A stretch of 64,000 nucleotides of DNA. Source: an uncultured Bacteroidales bacterium (GTDB lineage: Bacteria > Bacteroidota > Bacteroidia > Bacteroidales > F082). Under the pieces are notes generated by a model. The model saw only the letters and a list, made by a program, of their open reading frames with translations. It did not search any database and was not told the DNA's origin. This document shows, in pieces, positions 33,502 through 42,984 of this stretch. Location of the stretch: contig ONJF01000004.1 of assembly GCA_900318085.1 (NCBI GenBank), positions 62,001 through 126,000 on the forward strand, in the 5' to 3' direction. The translations under genes and the position numbers were made by a program. How positions within the stretch are numbered: position 1 is the first letter of the stretch; each line of letters begins with the position of its first letter.

Positions 33502-34253
33502 TACTCCAGCTGACGCACGTCAAAGTGACGCATCTCATATAGGTCATCCAAGTGCTTCTTTAGCCTGCGCGCCATAGGACGGAAGGTGTAGTATGTAATG
33601 GTGGCCGAGATAGGCGCGCCCACCAAGGGCAACACTTTGCCCGCCCCCTTCGCAAAGCCCTCTTTCGTCATGTTGATGCCAATCCACTGCGCTATCTTGA
33701 TGGCATATTTCGCCATGAGGGTCTCCGAAATCTTAATGCTCGCTTTCTTCGATGCCTGTGCCACAATCTTACCTAAGGCCTCGATAGCCAACTTGTTCCC
33801 CATCATCACACCCACAAACAGCGTCATGATGTTGAGCGACTCGTCGTCCAACTGGTTGTTGATGTCGGTCAGCGGCGGCCAGCCATAGAGATACATCAGC
33901 TTCTGCATCAACGACAAGACATGTCCATAGAACTGCGCCAGGTCCGTGGGAATGGTACCTGCCATCCACCAGCCGCCCGGCAACCCCATCAACGCCGAGG
34001 TGCCGCACACCATGGTCAGATGATAACTGATGCACTGGTTGGCCAGCTTGTCGATTTCTTTCTTGGTCAACACCTTGGTAGGACTCTCATTGACAGCGGT
34101 AATCACCTCCATGGGCGTGCAGAATTTGGTCAGTTCCTTGGTCAGGAACTCGTCGCGGTCGACCTTCACAAAAGGCAACTTCACACTGGTAGAGAGCACC
34201 CTGTTCCACAAGGCAAGGCTCTGCGTGTTTTTTTCATTGGTTTCTTCGCTCAT
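33498..34253 (-). CDS. EcsC-family-like protein
   Basis: A 251-residue protein with two hydrophobic stretches (TMVCGTSALMGLPGGWWMAGTIPTD region near residue 90; a second near 140) and a segment YGHVLSLMQKLMYLYGW. The LPGGWWMAGTIPTDLAQFYGHVL pattern resembles the EcsC family, found in many bacteria with unknown role. It probably associates with the membrane. The hydrophobic segments are short of clean spans. It may share a transcript with rarA upstream, separated by twin palindromes. Confidence 0.5.
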   Translation of the reverse strand: MSEETNEKNTQSLALWNRVLSTSVKLPFVKVDRDEFLTKELTKFCTPMEVITAVNESPTKVLTKKEIDKLANQCISYHLTMVCGTSALMGLPGGWWMAGTIPTDLAQFYGHVLSLMQKLMYLYGWPPLTDINNQLDDESLNIMTLFVGVMMGNKLAIEALGKIVAQASKKASIKISETLMAKYAIKIAQWIGINMTKEGFAKGAGKVLPLVGAPISATITYYTFRPMARRLKKHLDDLYEMRHFDVRQLEY

Positions 34254-34270
34254 TGTTTTTTGTTGTTTTT

Positions 34271-34316
34271 ACGGACGCATGCGATGCGTCTCATTAACGG
34301 ACGCATGCGATGCGTC
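34271..34316. repeat. Twin REP-like palindromes
   Basis: The 20-nt unit ACGGACGCATGCGATGCGTC occurs twice (34271-34290 and 34297-34316). Each forms a GACGCAT/ATGCGTC hairpin with a 3-nt loop. TGCGTCCCTAC at its right edge is also found inside the gene at 57411-57422. Confidence 0.7.
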
Positions 34317-34325
34317 CCTACATGG

Positions 34326-35609
34326 TTAATAACCGTATTTCTCCTTCCATTTCTCCCTCAAATTCTTGCGCAGCTCACGCTCGCGAGGGTTGTCTTGTGG
34401 TACATACAAAACCGTGCCAGAAATTTCAGCTGGCATAAATTCTTGCTCCACAAAGTTGCCCTCGTAGGCATGGGCATACTTGTATCCATCATGATAACCA
34501 AGGTCTTTCATCAATTTTGTCGGGGCGTTGCGCAAGTGCAAAGGCACAGGCAAGTCGCCCGTCTCACGCACCAAGGCCTGTGCCGCGTCGATGGCCGCCA
34601 CGGCAGCGTTGCTCTTGGGCGACGAGGCCAGATACGTCACCGTCTGCGAAAGGATGATACGGCTCTCCGGCCACCCAATCTTGTTGACGGCATCGAAGCA
34701 AGCGTTTGCCAGCAACAAGGCATTGGGATTGGCGTTGCCGATGTCCTCCGAAGAAAGAATCAGCATCCTTCGGGCGATGAAGAGCGGGTCCTCCCCTGCC
34801 TCGATCATGCGGGCAAGATAATACAAGGCCGCATTGGGGTCGCTGCCGCGCATCGACTTGATGAAGGCCGAGATGATGTCATAGTGCATCTCGCCCTGCT
34901 TGTCGTATTTCACGAGGTTGCTCTGGATGCAGTTGGTGGTGAAGTCATTTGTAACAACCAGTTCCTCTGCAGCCATGTCCAAGTCATTCAATGAAGTGAC
35001 GACCAGCTCAATGGCATTCAACAGCTTACGGCCGTCGCCACCACTGATTTTCATCAAAGCCTCAGGCTCCTTGACGGTGATTTTCTTGCCAAAGTCATAT
35101 TCCAAAGCCTTCACGGCCTTCGCCAAAAGGATCTGCAAGTCCTCTTTCTCCAACGACTTGAGCACATACACCTGACAGCGTGACAGCAAAGGCGAGATGA
35201 CCTCAAACGAGGGATTCTCCGTCGTGGCACCGATAAGCGTAACCAAGCCTTTTTCAACGGCACCGAGCAACGAGTCTTGTTGCGACTTGCTGAAACGGTG
35301 GATTTCGTCGATAAACAGAATAGGTGCCTCTGGTGCCATGCGCGCGCGGTCGATGACCTCGCGCACTTCCTTGACGCCACTGCTGACCGCACTCAACTGA
35401 AAGAACTGCCGCTTAACCTGCTTGGAGATGATGTAAGCCAAAGTAGTCTTGCCCACGCCAGGTGGTCCCCAGAAGATCATGGACGGCACACGTCCACTCT
35501 CGATGGCACGGCGCAACACGGCATTTTCACCGATGATGTGCTTCTGCCCGATGTAGTCATCAAGTGTCGTGGGCCGCAGGCGTTCCGCTAATGGAATGGT
35601 GGATTGCAT
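34326..35609 (-). CDS. rarA: Replication-associated recombination protein A (AAA+ ATPase)
   Basis: A 427-residue RarA/MgsA-family clamp-loader-like ATPase that acts at stalled replication forks. Walker A GPPGVGKTT lies near residue 48, Walker B LFIDEIHRFSKSQQD near 97, and the family C-terminal region with GGDGRKLLNAIE and the PEDIGNANP-like stretch (SEDIGNANPNAL) follows. Length is typical. It stands in a minus-strand pair with the EcsC-like gene. Confidence 0.93.
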   Translation of the reverse strand: MQSTIPLAERLRPTTLDDYIGQKHIIGENAVLRRAIESGRVPSMIFWGPPGVGKTTLAYIISKQVKRQFFQLSAVSSGVKEVREVIDRARMAPEAPILFIDEIHRFSKSQQDSLLGAVEKGLVTLIGATTENPSFEVISPLLSRCQVYVLKSLEKEDLQILLAKAVKALEYDFGKKITVKEPEALMKISGGDGRKLLNAIELVVTSLNDLDMAAEELVVTNDFTTNCIQSNLVKYDKQGEMHYDIISAFIKSMRGSDPNAALYYLARMIEAGEDPLFIARRMLILSSEDIGNANPNALLLANACFDAVNKIGWPESRIILSQTVTYLASSPKSNAAVAAIDAAQALVRETGDLPVPLHLRNAPTKLMKDLGYHDGYKYAHAYEGNFVEQEFMPAEISGTVLYVPQDNPRERELRKNLREKWKEKYGY

Positions 35610-35712
35610 TGCTGGATTTATTTCTTATCGATACTACTTTTGAATAGGATTGGAACTTTTCTCATCTTCCAACTTCTGGTGCAAAACCTTAATTATCCTA
35701 TCATCACTCCTC

Positions 35713-37458
35713 TCAAGGCCTCCGTTTCTTTTCTTCCCTCACCATTCTTTGAATATTACCAAAGTTATAATACTCGTACAAAGCCTTTATTGCTGTATTA
35801 GGGAATGACCTTCTTAACAAATTCAAAGGCTCGTTTTCCGATTCATTCAGCTGCACATTGATGGAATCCACTTGCACTTCTTCCCATGACTCCGGCATTT
35901 CGATATTCAAAGGCACCCAATCAGATCCAACGCCAATTGGCCTATACATTAAATCATCTTCATGACCTATTATTGTAGCATCAAGGCACAACAGCTTGAC
36001 ATGTTTCAGCCCTTCAATCTGCTCAAAGACATTGCCATTTTTTACATGAGCAACCCAACCGTCCCCAGTATTAAAGTACCAAGCATTATCCAAGGTGACA
36101 TCATCAAAATGTTGCAACAGATTACGCCGTTCTTCCTCGCTTATTTTTCCTTTTACCCTCAACTGCTCAATGTTTAAATCCCAAAACCATTCGGGGAAAT
36201 ACGGTTTTTCCCTAAAATCGATCTCAAGTTTCCGAATGGGAATGGTATCAAATTGGCGCAAGGCAACAGGAAGATTCTGGACAAAAAGCAAAGAATAGCC
36301 TTCTTCATTTTCCATTTTCAGCCTTTGGAACTCGTTACCAACATCCTTCTTTCGCACCATCCAGCCCATCTTGGGGGTTAGCATATAATTCTCGTTGTTT
36401 TGTGCAAGTCCCACAAAACCAGCCCACAACTCCACGAGTGTATCCTCTCCTGTCATCTCGTTGAATACTCTGACATCCACTTTAACCATCTCATCAGGCA
36501 AACGATCTATATCATCCAAATACAACGTATCCATCGGCAGTCTTTCTTCATAACGATTATATGGGTAAAACTTGGCCATCCAACCATTGAGGCATTCCGG
36601 ACTGCCATACACATCCTTGGTATGTATCCGAAACATATTCATCCAGAAACTATTGTCAATTATACCTTTTGAAGAAGCAACAATCTGACTAAGAACAGGT
36701 TCAAGCTCATCAATCCACCAGCCCAAGTCATAATCCCTCAATCGCATCGCTTTGTCATACACTCGCTGCCAGTCATCCGGCGTCCCCTCCAAAACGACAT
36801 ACGGTATGCCACAGCCCGCCATAGACACCGTGAACACAAAATAATCTTTTACCGCGCTCATAAGAGTGATTTCCGAAGCGATTCTTTCGACCTGTGTCGT
36901 GGTGGAGAAATCCGCTTTGATGATTTCTGCGATATCACCCTTGGTATTCTCCGCTATCTTTACCGAAAATGAATCAACGGCCTTTTCCCAGTCAATCTGC
37001 TCAATAGACGCCACATCGAACTCACATACCAACTCTTTTTTTTCTTTAAAATCAACTATGCGGTTGCGCAAAGCCTCGGCATTGGCATTCACATGATGCG
37101 AAAAGCCTTGGGCTATCAAAACCCAAATCATATCAGGCGACAAAGTCACTGGGCGATGGTTCCAATACGCTTCACGCATGCCTGAAATAAAAGAATGACT
37201 TCCAAATGTAACAAGGCTATCTGCATCGACTTTTAACGCCAACAGGCCGTAATCCATACGAAAGTCATTTTCTTCTATGTCATACTTGGTCACTCCTGCA
37301 TCTTCTTCAATAAAAGTCTTGAAAATCTCCTCGGGAGATTCAACGGGCAAAAAGGAGTCGGGCGCTGACAATTTCTCAATCTTAATGGTAACTTGGGCTC
37401 GCATAGGAAAAACGATCCCTAATAATACCAACAACACAAACGAAATTTGTTTTTTCAT
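35713..37458 (-). CDS. DUF4419 domain-containing exported protein
   Basis: A 581-residue protein with signal peptide MKKQISFVLLVLLGIVFPMRA. The hallmark HRPVTLSPDMIWVLIAQGFSHHVNANAE near residue 105 identifies DUF4419. Later segments include VLEGTPDDWQRVYDKA and a C-terminal LRVKGKISEEERRNLLQ region. The family occurs in Bacteroidota and fungi with no known activity. Export to the periplasm or surface is inferred from the signal peptide. It is divergent from the C69 dipeptidase gene. Confidence 0.85.
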   Translation of the reverse strand: MKKQISFVLLVLLGIVFPMRAQVTIKIEKLSAPDSFLPVESPEEIFKTFIEEDAGVTKYDIEENDFRMDYGLLALKVDADSLVTFGSHSFISGMREAYWNHRPVTLSPDMIWVLIAQGFSHHVNANAEALRNRIVDFKEKKELVCEFDVASIEQIDWEKAVDSFSVKIAENTKGDIAEIIKADFSTTTQVERIASEITLMSAVKDYFVFTVSMAGCGIPYVVLEGTPDDWQRVYDKAMRLRDYDLGWWIDELEPVLSQIVASSKGIIDNSFWMNMFRIHTKDVYGSPECLNGWMAKFYPYNRYEERLPMDTLYLDDIDRLPDEMVKVDVRVFNEMTGEDTLVELWAGFVGLAQNNENYMLTPKMGWMVRKKDVGNEFQRLKMENEEGYSLLFVQNLPVALRQFDTIPIRKLEIDFREKPYFPEWFWDLNIEQLRVKGKISEEERRNLLQHFDDVTLDNAWYFNTGDGWVAHVKNGNVFEQIEGLKHVKLLCLDATIIGHEDDLMYRPIGVGSDWVPLNIEMPESWEEVQVDSINVQLNESENEPLNLLRRSFPNTAIKALYEYYNFGNIQRMVREEKKRRP

Positions 37459-37550
37459 CGGATTTATTTTTTTGCAAAAATAACAATTTCAAACGACTTT
37501 TTGTCATCAGGCCATAAAAATAGTATTTTTGCCACAAAAGTGTTTCACCA

Positions 37551-39275
37551 ATGAAAAGTATCAAAACCCTTCTTATTATCGTCCTGCTTACCGCTTTTGG
37601 ACAATCGCAGGCTTGCACCAACTTCTTGATCACCAAAGGCGCCAGCGTCGACGGTTCCAACTTCATCAGCTACTGCGCCGACTCGCACATCCGATATGGC
37701 GAGCTCTACTTCACCCCTGCCGCCGACTGGCCGGCGGGCAGCATGCGCGTGTGCTACGACCGTGGCACCAACGCGCCGCGTGGCAGCGTTCCGCAACCGC
37801 CTCACACTTACCAAGTGGTGGGCTATATCAACGAGAACCAAGTGGCCCTCGGCGAGACCACCTTCGGTGGTCGCGAGGAGCTGATGGACCCGACGGGCAT
37901 TGTGGATTACGGCAGCCTCATGTTCATCGCCTTGGAGCGCAGCACCTCTGCCCGCGAAGCCATCAAAATCATGGCCGACTTGGTGGAAGCCTACGGCTAC
38001 GGCTCTGACGGTGAGTCGTTCAGCATCAGCGATGCCAACGAGGTTTGGTACATGGAAATCATGCCAAAGGGCTACACCCCACAGGTGACCAAGACTGGCG
38101 ACACCATCAATGCCGACCGTGGTGCGGTGTGGGTGGCCATCCGCATCCCCGACGGTTATGTAAGCGGTCACGCCAATGCAGCGCGCATCACCACCTTCCC
38201 TTTGCGCAACGGCAAGACCTCCATCACCGACAAGGACTGGAAAAAACTTTATAACGAGCAAGTTGAGGTAATTTACAAGCATGACATCATCGACTTTGCC
38301 CGTCGCAAGGGCTACTTCAGCGGCAAGGACAAGGACTTCGACTTCTCGGCCGCCTACGCTCCCGTCGATTTCAGTGCCGCCCGCGTGTGCGACCTGCGCG
38401 TGTGGACCATGTTCAACAAGGTCTGCGACGGCATGGACGCGTATTGGGACTATGTCACAGGAAAAGACCTCACCCACCGCATGCCGCTCTATGTCAAGCC
38501 CAACCGCAAGATCAGCCTATCCGACATGATGGCCTTCCAGCGCGACCACTTCCAAGGCACTGAATTGGACAAAACCCAAGACGTGGGCGCAGGTCCCTTC
38601 GGCTCACCTTTCCGTTACAACCCTTTGTATTGGGAATATGAAGGCAAGCCCTACCTCAACGAGCGCAGCATCGAAGTCGTTCAAACAGGATTTTCTTTCA
38701 TCGCCCAAAGCCGTTCCTGGCTGCCTAATCCCATCGGTGGCATCATCTGGTTCGGCGTGGACGACACCAACTCCACCGTTTACACGCCCTTCTACTGCTC
38801 CATCAGCGAGGTGCCGATTGAATACCGCGTGGGCAACGGCGACATGCTGACCTACAGCGAAAACGCCGCTTTCTGGGTCTTCAACCGCTTGGCGCACTTC
38901 AAATACCTCTTCTATAACCGCGTCATCGGTGACATCCAAGCCGTGCAGAACGAGCTGGAAACTGGCTATCAGGAGCAGGTCAACTATGCCGACAACGAAG
39001 CCTTGGCCCTATACGCGCAAGACCCACAAAAAGCCATCGCCTACCTCACCGACTTCTCCAACCAAGCGGGTCACAACACCGTGTCCACATGGAAAGAGCT
39101 GGACAATTACCTTTTGGTGAAATACCTGGACAGCAATGTCAAGCAGGAAGAAAACGGTCAGTTCAAACGCAACGGCTATGGCTATCCCGCCAAGCCGAAG
39201 CAACCTGGCTATCCCGATTCTTGGAAAAAGGCCGTGATCGAGCAGACGGGGGACCGTTTCAGAAGACCAAATTAA
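37551..39275 (+). CDS. C69-family dipeptidase, exported
   Basis: A 574-residue Ntn-hydrolase of peptidase family C69. The 21-residue signal peptide ends at QSQA and exposes Cys22 (ACTNFLITKGASVDGS), the predicted N-terminal nucleophile; this fuses maturation by signal peptidase with activation. The PKGYTPQVTKTGDTINAD and KFGSPFRYNPLYWEYEG-type regions fit the family. It should cleave dipeptides in the periplasm. The last residues (KKAVIEQTGDRFRRPN) recur as an isolated tail at 50342-50395, on the far side of the surface-protein cluster. Confidence 0.9.
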   Translation: MKSIKTLLIIVLLTAFGQSQACTNFLITKGASVDGSNFISYCADSHIRYGELYFTPAADWPAGSMRVCYDRGTNAPRGSVPQPPHTYQVVGYINENQVALGETTFGGREELMDPTGIVDYGSLMFIALERSTSAREAIKIMADLVEAYGYGSDGESFSISDANEVWYMEIMPKGYTPQVTKTGDTINADRGAVWVAIRIPDGYVSGHANAARITTFPLRNGKTSITDKDWKKLYNEQVEVIYKHDIIDFARRKGYFSGKDKDFDFSAAYAPVDFSAARVCDLRVWTMFNKVCDGMDAYWDYVTGKDLTHRMPLYVKPNRKISLSDMMAFQRDHFQGTELDKTQDVGAGPFGSPFRYNPLYWEYEGKPYLNERSIEVVQTGFSFIAQSRSWLPNPIGGIIWFGVDDTNSTVYTPFYCSISEVPIEYRVGNGDMLTYSENAAFWVFNRLAHFKYLFYNRVIGDIQAVQNELETGYQEQVNYADNEALALYAQDPQKAIAYLTDFSNQAGHNTVSTWKELDNYLLVKYLDSNVKQEENGQFKRNGYGYPAKPKQPGYPDSWKKAVIEQTGDRFRRPN

Positions 39276-39430
39276 GTCCATATAACACAATTATTTAGGT
39301 ATTATACAAAAAAACGCCTCGCCTTGAAACACATTAACGATTAATTACATATTTTTGCCGCGTTGTTTCCGAAGCGCTGAAAATTTCATGACATTTTCGG
39401 CAATTCGCCAACTATTTTCATACAAAAAAA

Positions 39431-39463
39431 GACATGTCCGGGGCGTCTCACCAGGGACATGTC
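39431..39463 (-). terminator. Terminator ending the surface-protein cluster
   Basis: GACATGTCC (39431-39439) and GGACATGTC (39455-39463) form a stem; on the minus strand it runs into TTTTTTTG. It lies downstream of the HTH-like gene and would end the cassette-A transcript. Confidence 0.75.
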
Positions 39464-39484
39464 AGAAAAAAAGGATCTAAAATG

Positions 39485-39524
39485 ACCTGCCGAAAATGCA
39501 ATTAAAAGGCAGGTTTTCTTTTTT
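39485..39524 (+). terminator. Terminator for the C69 gene direction
   Basis: ACCTGCC (39485-39491) pairs with GGCAGGT (39508-39514), followed by TTTCTTTTTT on the plus strand. It overlaps the 3' end of the convergent HTH-like gene. Confidence 0.65.
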
Positions 39525-39768
39525 ATAAATGATGATGGAAGATTACTTCGTTCAAAGTATCGAAGAATGTCATGCCGAAATGGGTCCCTATGTTGGCAAA
39601 AAGTACAGCATCCATATTGCTCTGCTTGAATACACACTCAAGTTCCGAAACTTCCATACCCGTCTTTTCCGCTAGCCACTCGATTGTGCAAACGCTACGT
39701 TCGAGCGACTCCTTCAAGAACTGTCCTGCATGAAAACAATAGATTTTATGATTTGCTTTTTCTTCCAT
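39523..39768 (-). CDS. Small HTH-like protein
   Basis: An 81-residue protein beginning MEEKANHKIYCFHAGQFLKE. The stretch TIEWLAEKTGMEVSELECVFKQSNMDAVLFANIG has the helical spacing of an XRE-type helix-turn-helix. It starts 41 bp after the intact lipoprotein gene, so it is the last gene of cassette A. A longer frame to 39810 would overlap the preceding stop. It may regulate the cluster; that is inference. The other cassettes lack it. Confidence 0.6.
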   Translation of the reverse strand: MEEKANHKIYCFHAGQFLKESLERSVCTIEWLAEKTGMEVSELECVFKQSNMDAVLFANIGTHFGMTFFDTLNEVIFHHHL

Positions 39769-39809
39769 AGGACTTATTGTTTTTATCATTTCATAACAAC
39801 CTAAACACA

Positions 39810-42110
39810 TCAATTCGCTTCCCTGATCAGGCGGACGGCATAGCCGGTACGCTTTACTGACGAATTTAGCAATTGCAATTCACTATAATCCCAATTGGCA
39901 ATTAAGTTTAGACGTATGGCACTGGCTGTTTGGGGGCCAGTGGTCCAATAAAAACCATTCGCAGCTGTATAAACAGATGTTCCAGAACGAGAGTACGTGG
40001 CCGGTAAGATTACCGCGCCCTGCTGCTCAAGAAGCGACCATTGCGCTTCCGTCCATGCAATATTCCCATTGGAATTGTTGTAATTCGCACCTGCATCGAA
40101 GACTACCGGATAGCAGTTAAGATAGGTTGAGGGCCATGTGAAAGCATCAGGAAACAACAATAAAGCAATGAATTCCACATTATTCCTAACATTAATCCTA
40201 ATACCAGCACAACGGGCATTCGGCACTCCATTGACGGTAGAAGCAGAGCGCTCGAACATCAAATATCGATATTCACTTTCGTAAACATCCTGCCCATTAA
40301 TTCTGCCCAGCCATTCTGCTCGAATGGTACGCCAACGCCCAGGAGTGTTGCCTCCATTACTTATGGCGTTGTATACGCCCCAGTCATATTTGGCGTAAGC
40401 GCCCTCCAAACTGGGATAGGATGTGCCCACCTTTGAGGGACCATAACCAAATGCATTAGGATGGGTTTGACTACCATTGGAATAATCTCTAGTGGAAGTA
40501 GACCATGGATTATAATACAGGTTATACGTGTCGCAAGGGTCATGATAGCCGCTAGTAGCCCAGCCGAAGAGATCTATCCAACCAGCATAGTTTTCGTCGA
40601 TTAGCTTGTTGTCGCATTTCATTCCCACATTACCGCTTGGAAACATTCCGCCTGTATATACCAAGCCTTTGTTACCATATCCCACTTGTTCGAACTGATA
40701 TTCGGCAAAGCGCCATGTGCCGGCAGCCGTGCCGCCTCCGGCAACCGCATGCGTTGTTGGGGCGCTGCCGCCGCCAGTGGCGCTCCACTGTAAGTTACCC
40801 ATCGAGAAGTATATCTGTTTGGTAGGTGAGACCGAGAAACGCGAAGGTATCATTCCACCATAGTCGTTGGCATAGTCCTTGCGAGTGGCAAAAGGAATAG
40901 GTTCGCCATAAAAAGCCGTCCCATCGCTGTTTGTAGCATAGGCACGCACCACATAAACACGATCTGGCAACAGGCCAGTCATGGCTTCAGTGTTAAAGTC
41001 GCGCCAACTGCTTGAAGAAGTGAAGTTATTGTCTATCTTTCCTACATTGTTATTGTCAACTATTAGGTTGGCCTTCGCATCTTCCATGAAGTCTTCATAA
41101 CTAGTCCTTACCGACAAATCATCGGCCAAGGCATACAAGATACCATACCCTGTTGCCGGTGCTCCACTCGCTGTGCCACCATTGTAGGCCGACGAATAGC
41201 TTATGAATGTAGGGCTTTTGGTGGTTACCTCAATCATTTCCAGTTTGTGGTCCACCTTCTTGATTACACTGCGAGGGATGAATCCATCGACAGGGTTGTC
41301 CGTCCAGTCGGAAGTCTCTTCATAGATTACCGTCGTTCCACTGTAGACGGTAATGGTGAAGCCGCTTTCAAGCGTACCGGGAGGCACCATGAAGTAGAAA
41401 TCGGAAGTATTCACATTAACAAATACTTTGTTACAATTGAGCGTAACGCTATTGCTGCCCCCGCTCACATGTGTCGGCATGGGATTCGTCGATGCGCAAT
41501 CGGCGGTGAATACACCCCAAAGTTTGTCATTGGGGTCCAACGATGTCAACCTAATGCTGTCTATTGAAAACCCTCCTGTAAGCGGAATGCAGATGCCGCC
41601 AAACACATTGTAGAAATCCAGTCTTTGCCTGCTTGAGTTTGCCACCATTGGCATAGTGCCTTCACCAAACGACTTTTCCTTGAATATTTGGGTGGAGGGT
41701 ATGTTGAAGGTGGCCGTCGTGCCGCTGATGGTGTTTGCAACACCCTTGGCGTTTGCCACAGGGTAGATGGCTACGTAGTCGGGCACGAAGAATCCGTCGT
41801 TCTGCTCACCTGTATAAAAGGTGCCGTTCGTCGTGTTTTCACCTTCGGTCAGCTGGAAGGTCAGCGTGCTGCCGTTGCCGCCTTGGTTCGCTACCTTGAT
41901 GAGGTCGTTTTCGGTCCAAAACACGCTGGTTTCCGTTTGGGTGTTCCAATTTGGGTTGATATGGGTCCTCTCCCCTTTCCCATTGCCTTTGTCAGGTTGT
42001 ACAATTGTAGCACGGAAGCCGTTTTCGGGCACCGTACCTTCCTTATTGCAAGAGGTCATTGAGCCCCAGAGTAGTCCGATTATGACTAGTCCATAAATTA
42101 TTTTCTTCAT
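39810..42110 (-). CDS. FISUMP/fimbrillin-like surface lipoprotein, intact copy (cassette A)
   Basis: A 766-residue lipoprotein starting MKKIIYGLVIIGLLWGSMTSC (lipobox at the cysteine). Domains in order: fimbrillin/Mfa-like beta-domain to about residue 250 (HINPNWNTQTETSVFWTEND, LDFYNVFGGICIPLTG); a small beta-sandwich with YVVRAYATNSDGTAFYG (about 270-390); then a lectin-like FISUMP domain with YFSMGNLQWSA, AGWIDLFGWATSGY, WTEAQWSLLEQQGAVILPA and terminal GYAVRLIREAN. It likely sits on the cell surface. Residues just before the terminal VRLI are the most unlike its paralogues. It is the only unbroken long copy in the cluster. Confidence 0.85.
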   Translation of the reverse strand: MKKIIYGLVIIGLLWGSMTSCNKEGTVPENGFRATIVQPDKGNGKGERTHINPNWNTQTETSVFWTENDLIKVANQGGNGSTLTFQLTEGENTTNGTFYTGEQNDGFFVPDYVAIYPVANAKGVANTISGTTATFNIPSTQIFKEKSFGEGTMPMVANSSRQRLDFYNVFGGICIPLTGGFSIDSIRLTSLDPNDKLWGVFTADCASTNPMPTHVSGGSNSVTLNCNKVFVNVNTSDFYFMVPPGTLESGFTITVYSGTTVIYEETSDWTDNPVDGFIPRSVIKKVDHKLEMIEVTTKSPTFISYSSAYNGGTASGAPATGYGILYALADDLSVRTSYEDFMEDAKANLIVDNNNVGKIDNNFTSSSSWRDFNTEAMTGLLPDRVYVVRAYATNSDGTAFYGEPIPFATRKDYANDYGGMIPSRFSVSPTKQIYFSMGNLQWSATGGGSAPTTHAVAGGGTAAGTWRFAEYQFEQVGYGNKGLVYTGGMFPSGNVGMKCDNKLIDENYAGWIDLFGWATSGYHDPCDTYNLYYNPWSTSTRDYSNGSQTHPNAFGYGPSKVGTSYPSLEGAYAKYDWGVYNAISNGGNTPGRWRTIRAEWLGRINGQDVYESEYRYLMFERSASTVNGVPNARCAGIRINVRNNVEFIALLLFPDAFTWPSTYLNCYPVVFDAGANYNNSNGNIAWTEAQWSLLEQQGAVILPATYSRSGTSVYTAANGFYWTTGPQTASAIRLNLIANWDYSELQLLNSSVKRTGYAVRLIREAN

Positions 42111-42179
42111 ATTATATTGATTTAAAAACTGTTTATACTTTTTACTATTATTACAAATCGACAATTACGACAACATATT

Positions 42180-42485
42180 TCATTCGATGGTATTCAAATC
42201 CATCAATTGCCTCATGTTCTCTTCAAGATCTTGAAGCATTTTGCTTCTAGGTGTTTCTTCTTGTTGGCTCTTTTCTTGCTGGTCATCAGAGTTCTCGCTT
42301 TCCCCAAGGTCTTCTTGTTGTTCTAAAGACATTGGAGTTTCAGTTCTGACAGTTATTTTCTCCACCCATTCGTGTTCATCACTGCCATCTTGGTGGTCCC
42401 GTCCAATGTAAGCCACCAATCCAATAATGACAGCCAACAAGAAGAGCAAGGTTACTACTGGTCCTTCGATACCACCTCTTCTCAT
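42180..42485 (-). CDS. Small single-span membrane protein (cassette A)
   Basis: A 101-residue protein: a short basic N-terminus (MRRGGIEGP), one hydrophobic segment (VVTLLFLLAVIIGLVAYIG) and a long Glu/Gln-rich tail ending MDLNTIE. It is closely similar to the products at 49494-49775 and 46846-47139. Each lies directly upstream of a fimbrillin-like lipoprotein, so the pair is a module. It begins 17 bp after the 50-codon gene. Function is not known; it may anchor or help export the lipoprotein. Confidence 0.75.
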   Translation of the reverse strand: MRRGGIEGPVVTLLFLLAVIIGLVAYIGRDHQDGSDEHEWVEKITVRTETPMSLEQQEDLGESENSDDQQEKSQQEETPRSKMLQDLEENMRQLMDLNTIE

Positions 42486-42502
42486 GGAACACCACAAAAT
42501 GA

Positions 42503-42655
42503 TTACGGGAAAATAAAATAATCAAGCCCAACAGACTCTGTACTATTGCCTTGAATTCCAGATGAACAAAAAACTACTGGCGCGCTGATTTCAATAATTT
42601 GAGCCTTGGGAGCCTCATAGGTTCGCCCCTTGGGGCAGTCTGCTACATTTTTCAT
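42503..42655 (-). CDS. Conserved 50-residue peptide (cassette A)
   Basis: A 50-codon frame: MKNVADCPKGRTYEAPKAQI, then IIEISAPVVFCSSG and a C-terminal end SVGLDYFIFP. The copy at 49793-49945 has the same length and differs at few positions while the flanking leader is more diverged, so selection on the peptide is likely. There is no signal peptide. The YEAPxxxIIEI pattern resembles short proteins often found beside Bacteroidota surface-protein genes. It could be a regulatory leader peptide or a secreted peptide. Confidence 0.65.
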   Translation of the reverse strand: MKNVADCPKGRTYEAPKAQIIEISAPVVFCSSGIQGNSTESVGLDYFIFP

Positions 42656-42984
42656 CTTTCGATGTTGCTTTGTTTGTTATGCCCCTGTTCCCAAAGGGCT
42701 TCTTTTTGAAACGAGATGCGGGAACAAGCCGATACACGGCCACATCTCTTTTGTCGAAAACAAACAAAGAAGCGTGGATTGTATGTTCACACCTAACTTG
42801 AAGGTTGTAGCAGAGACCCGTAATAAAGGGTGTATAACAACCCACGCTATTGGGATGGGGCGTTACGTTATACAATCTCCTTTATTACGTGGCTCTTGAA
42901 AACTGCTACATTCTCAAGTTAAATGAAGCATAATCATGCTTCGATGATTGTATCTGGCGTCCTCTCGATTGCGAAATGACGGTG
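42656..42984 (-). ncRNA. Structured leader A
   Basis: About 330 nt of untranslated leader between the promoter and the peptide gene. Read on the minus strand it has a hairpin GAAGCAT/ATGCTTC, then a long stem in four blocks (AACTTGA/TCAAGTT, TGTAGCAG/CTGCTACA, GTAATAAAGG/CCTTTATTAC, TGTATAAC/GTTATACA), then an outer stem CTTTGTTTGTT/AACAAACAAAG around two smaller hairpins. Leader B keeps these with compensatory changes. No known RNA family is recognised. It could sense a ligand or control termination or translation. Confidence 0.6.

Noticed and set aside
34271-34316. Short CRISPR-like repeat
   Set aside because: Only two units with a 6-bp gap, each fully palindromic, and no cas genes; a REP-type repeat fits better.
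42615-42875. Open frame in leader A (and the upstream extension of the 50-codon frame in leader B)
   Set aside because: The two leaders do not keep the same frame or protein sequence here, while RNA stems are kept, so structure rather than coding explains the region.
42790-42925. Long inverted repeat of the leader read as an invertible promoter
   Set aside because: Arms are separated by only a short loop, carry internal mismatches kept in both copies, and the promoter lies outside them; no recombinase gene is nearby.
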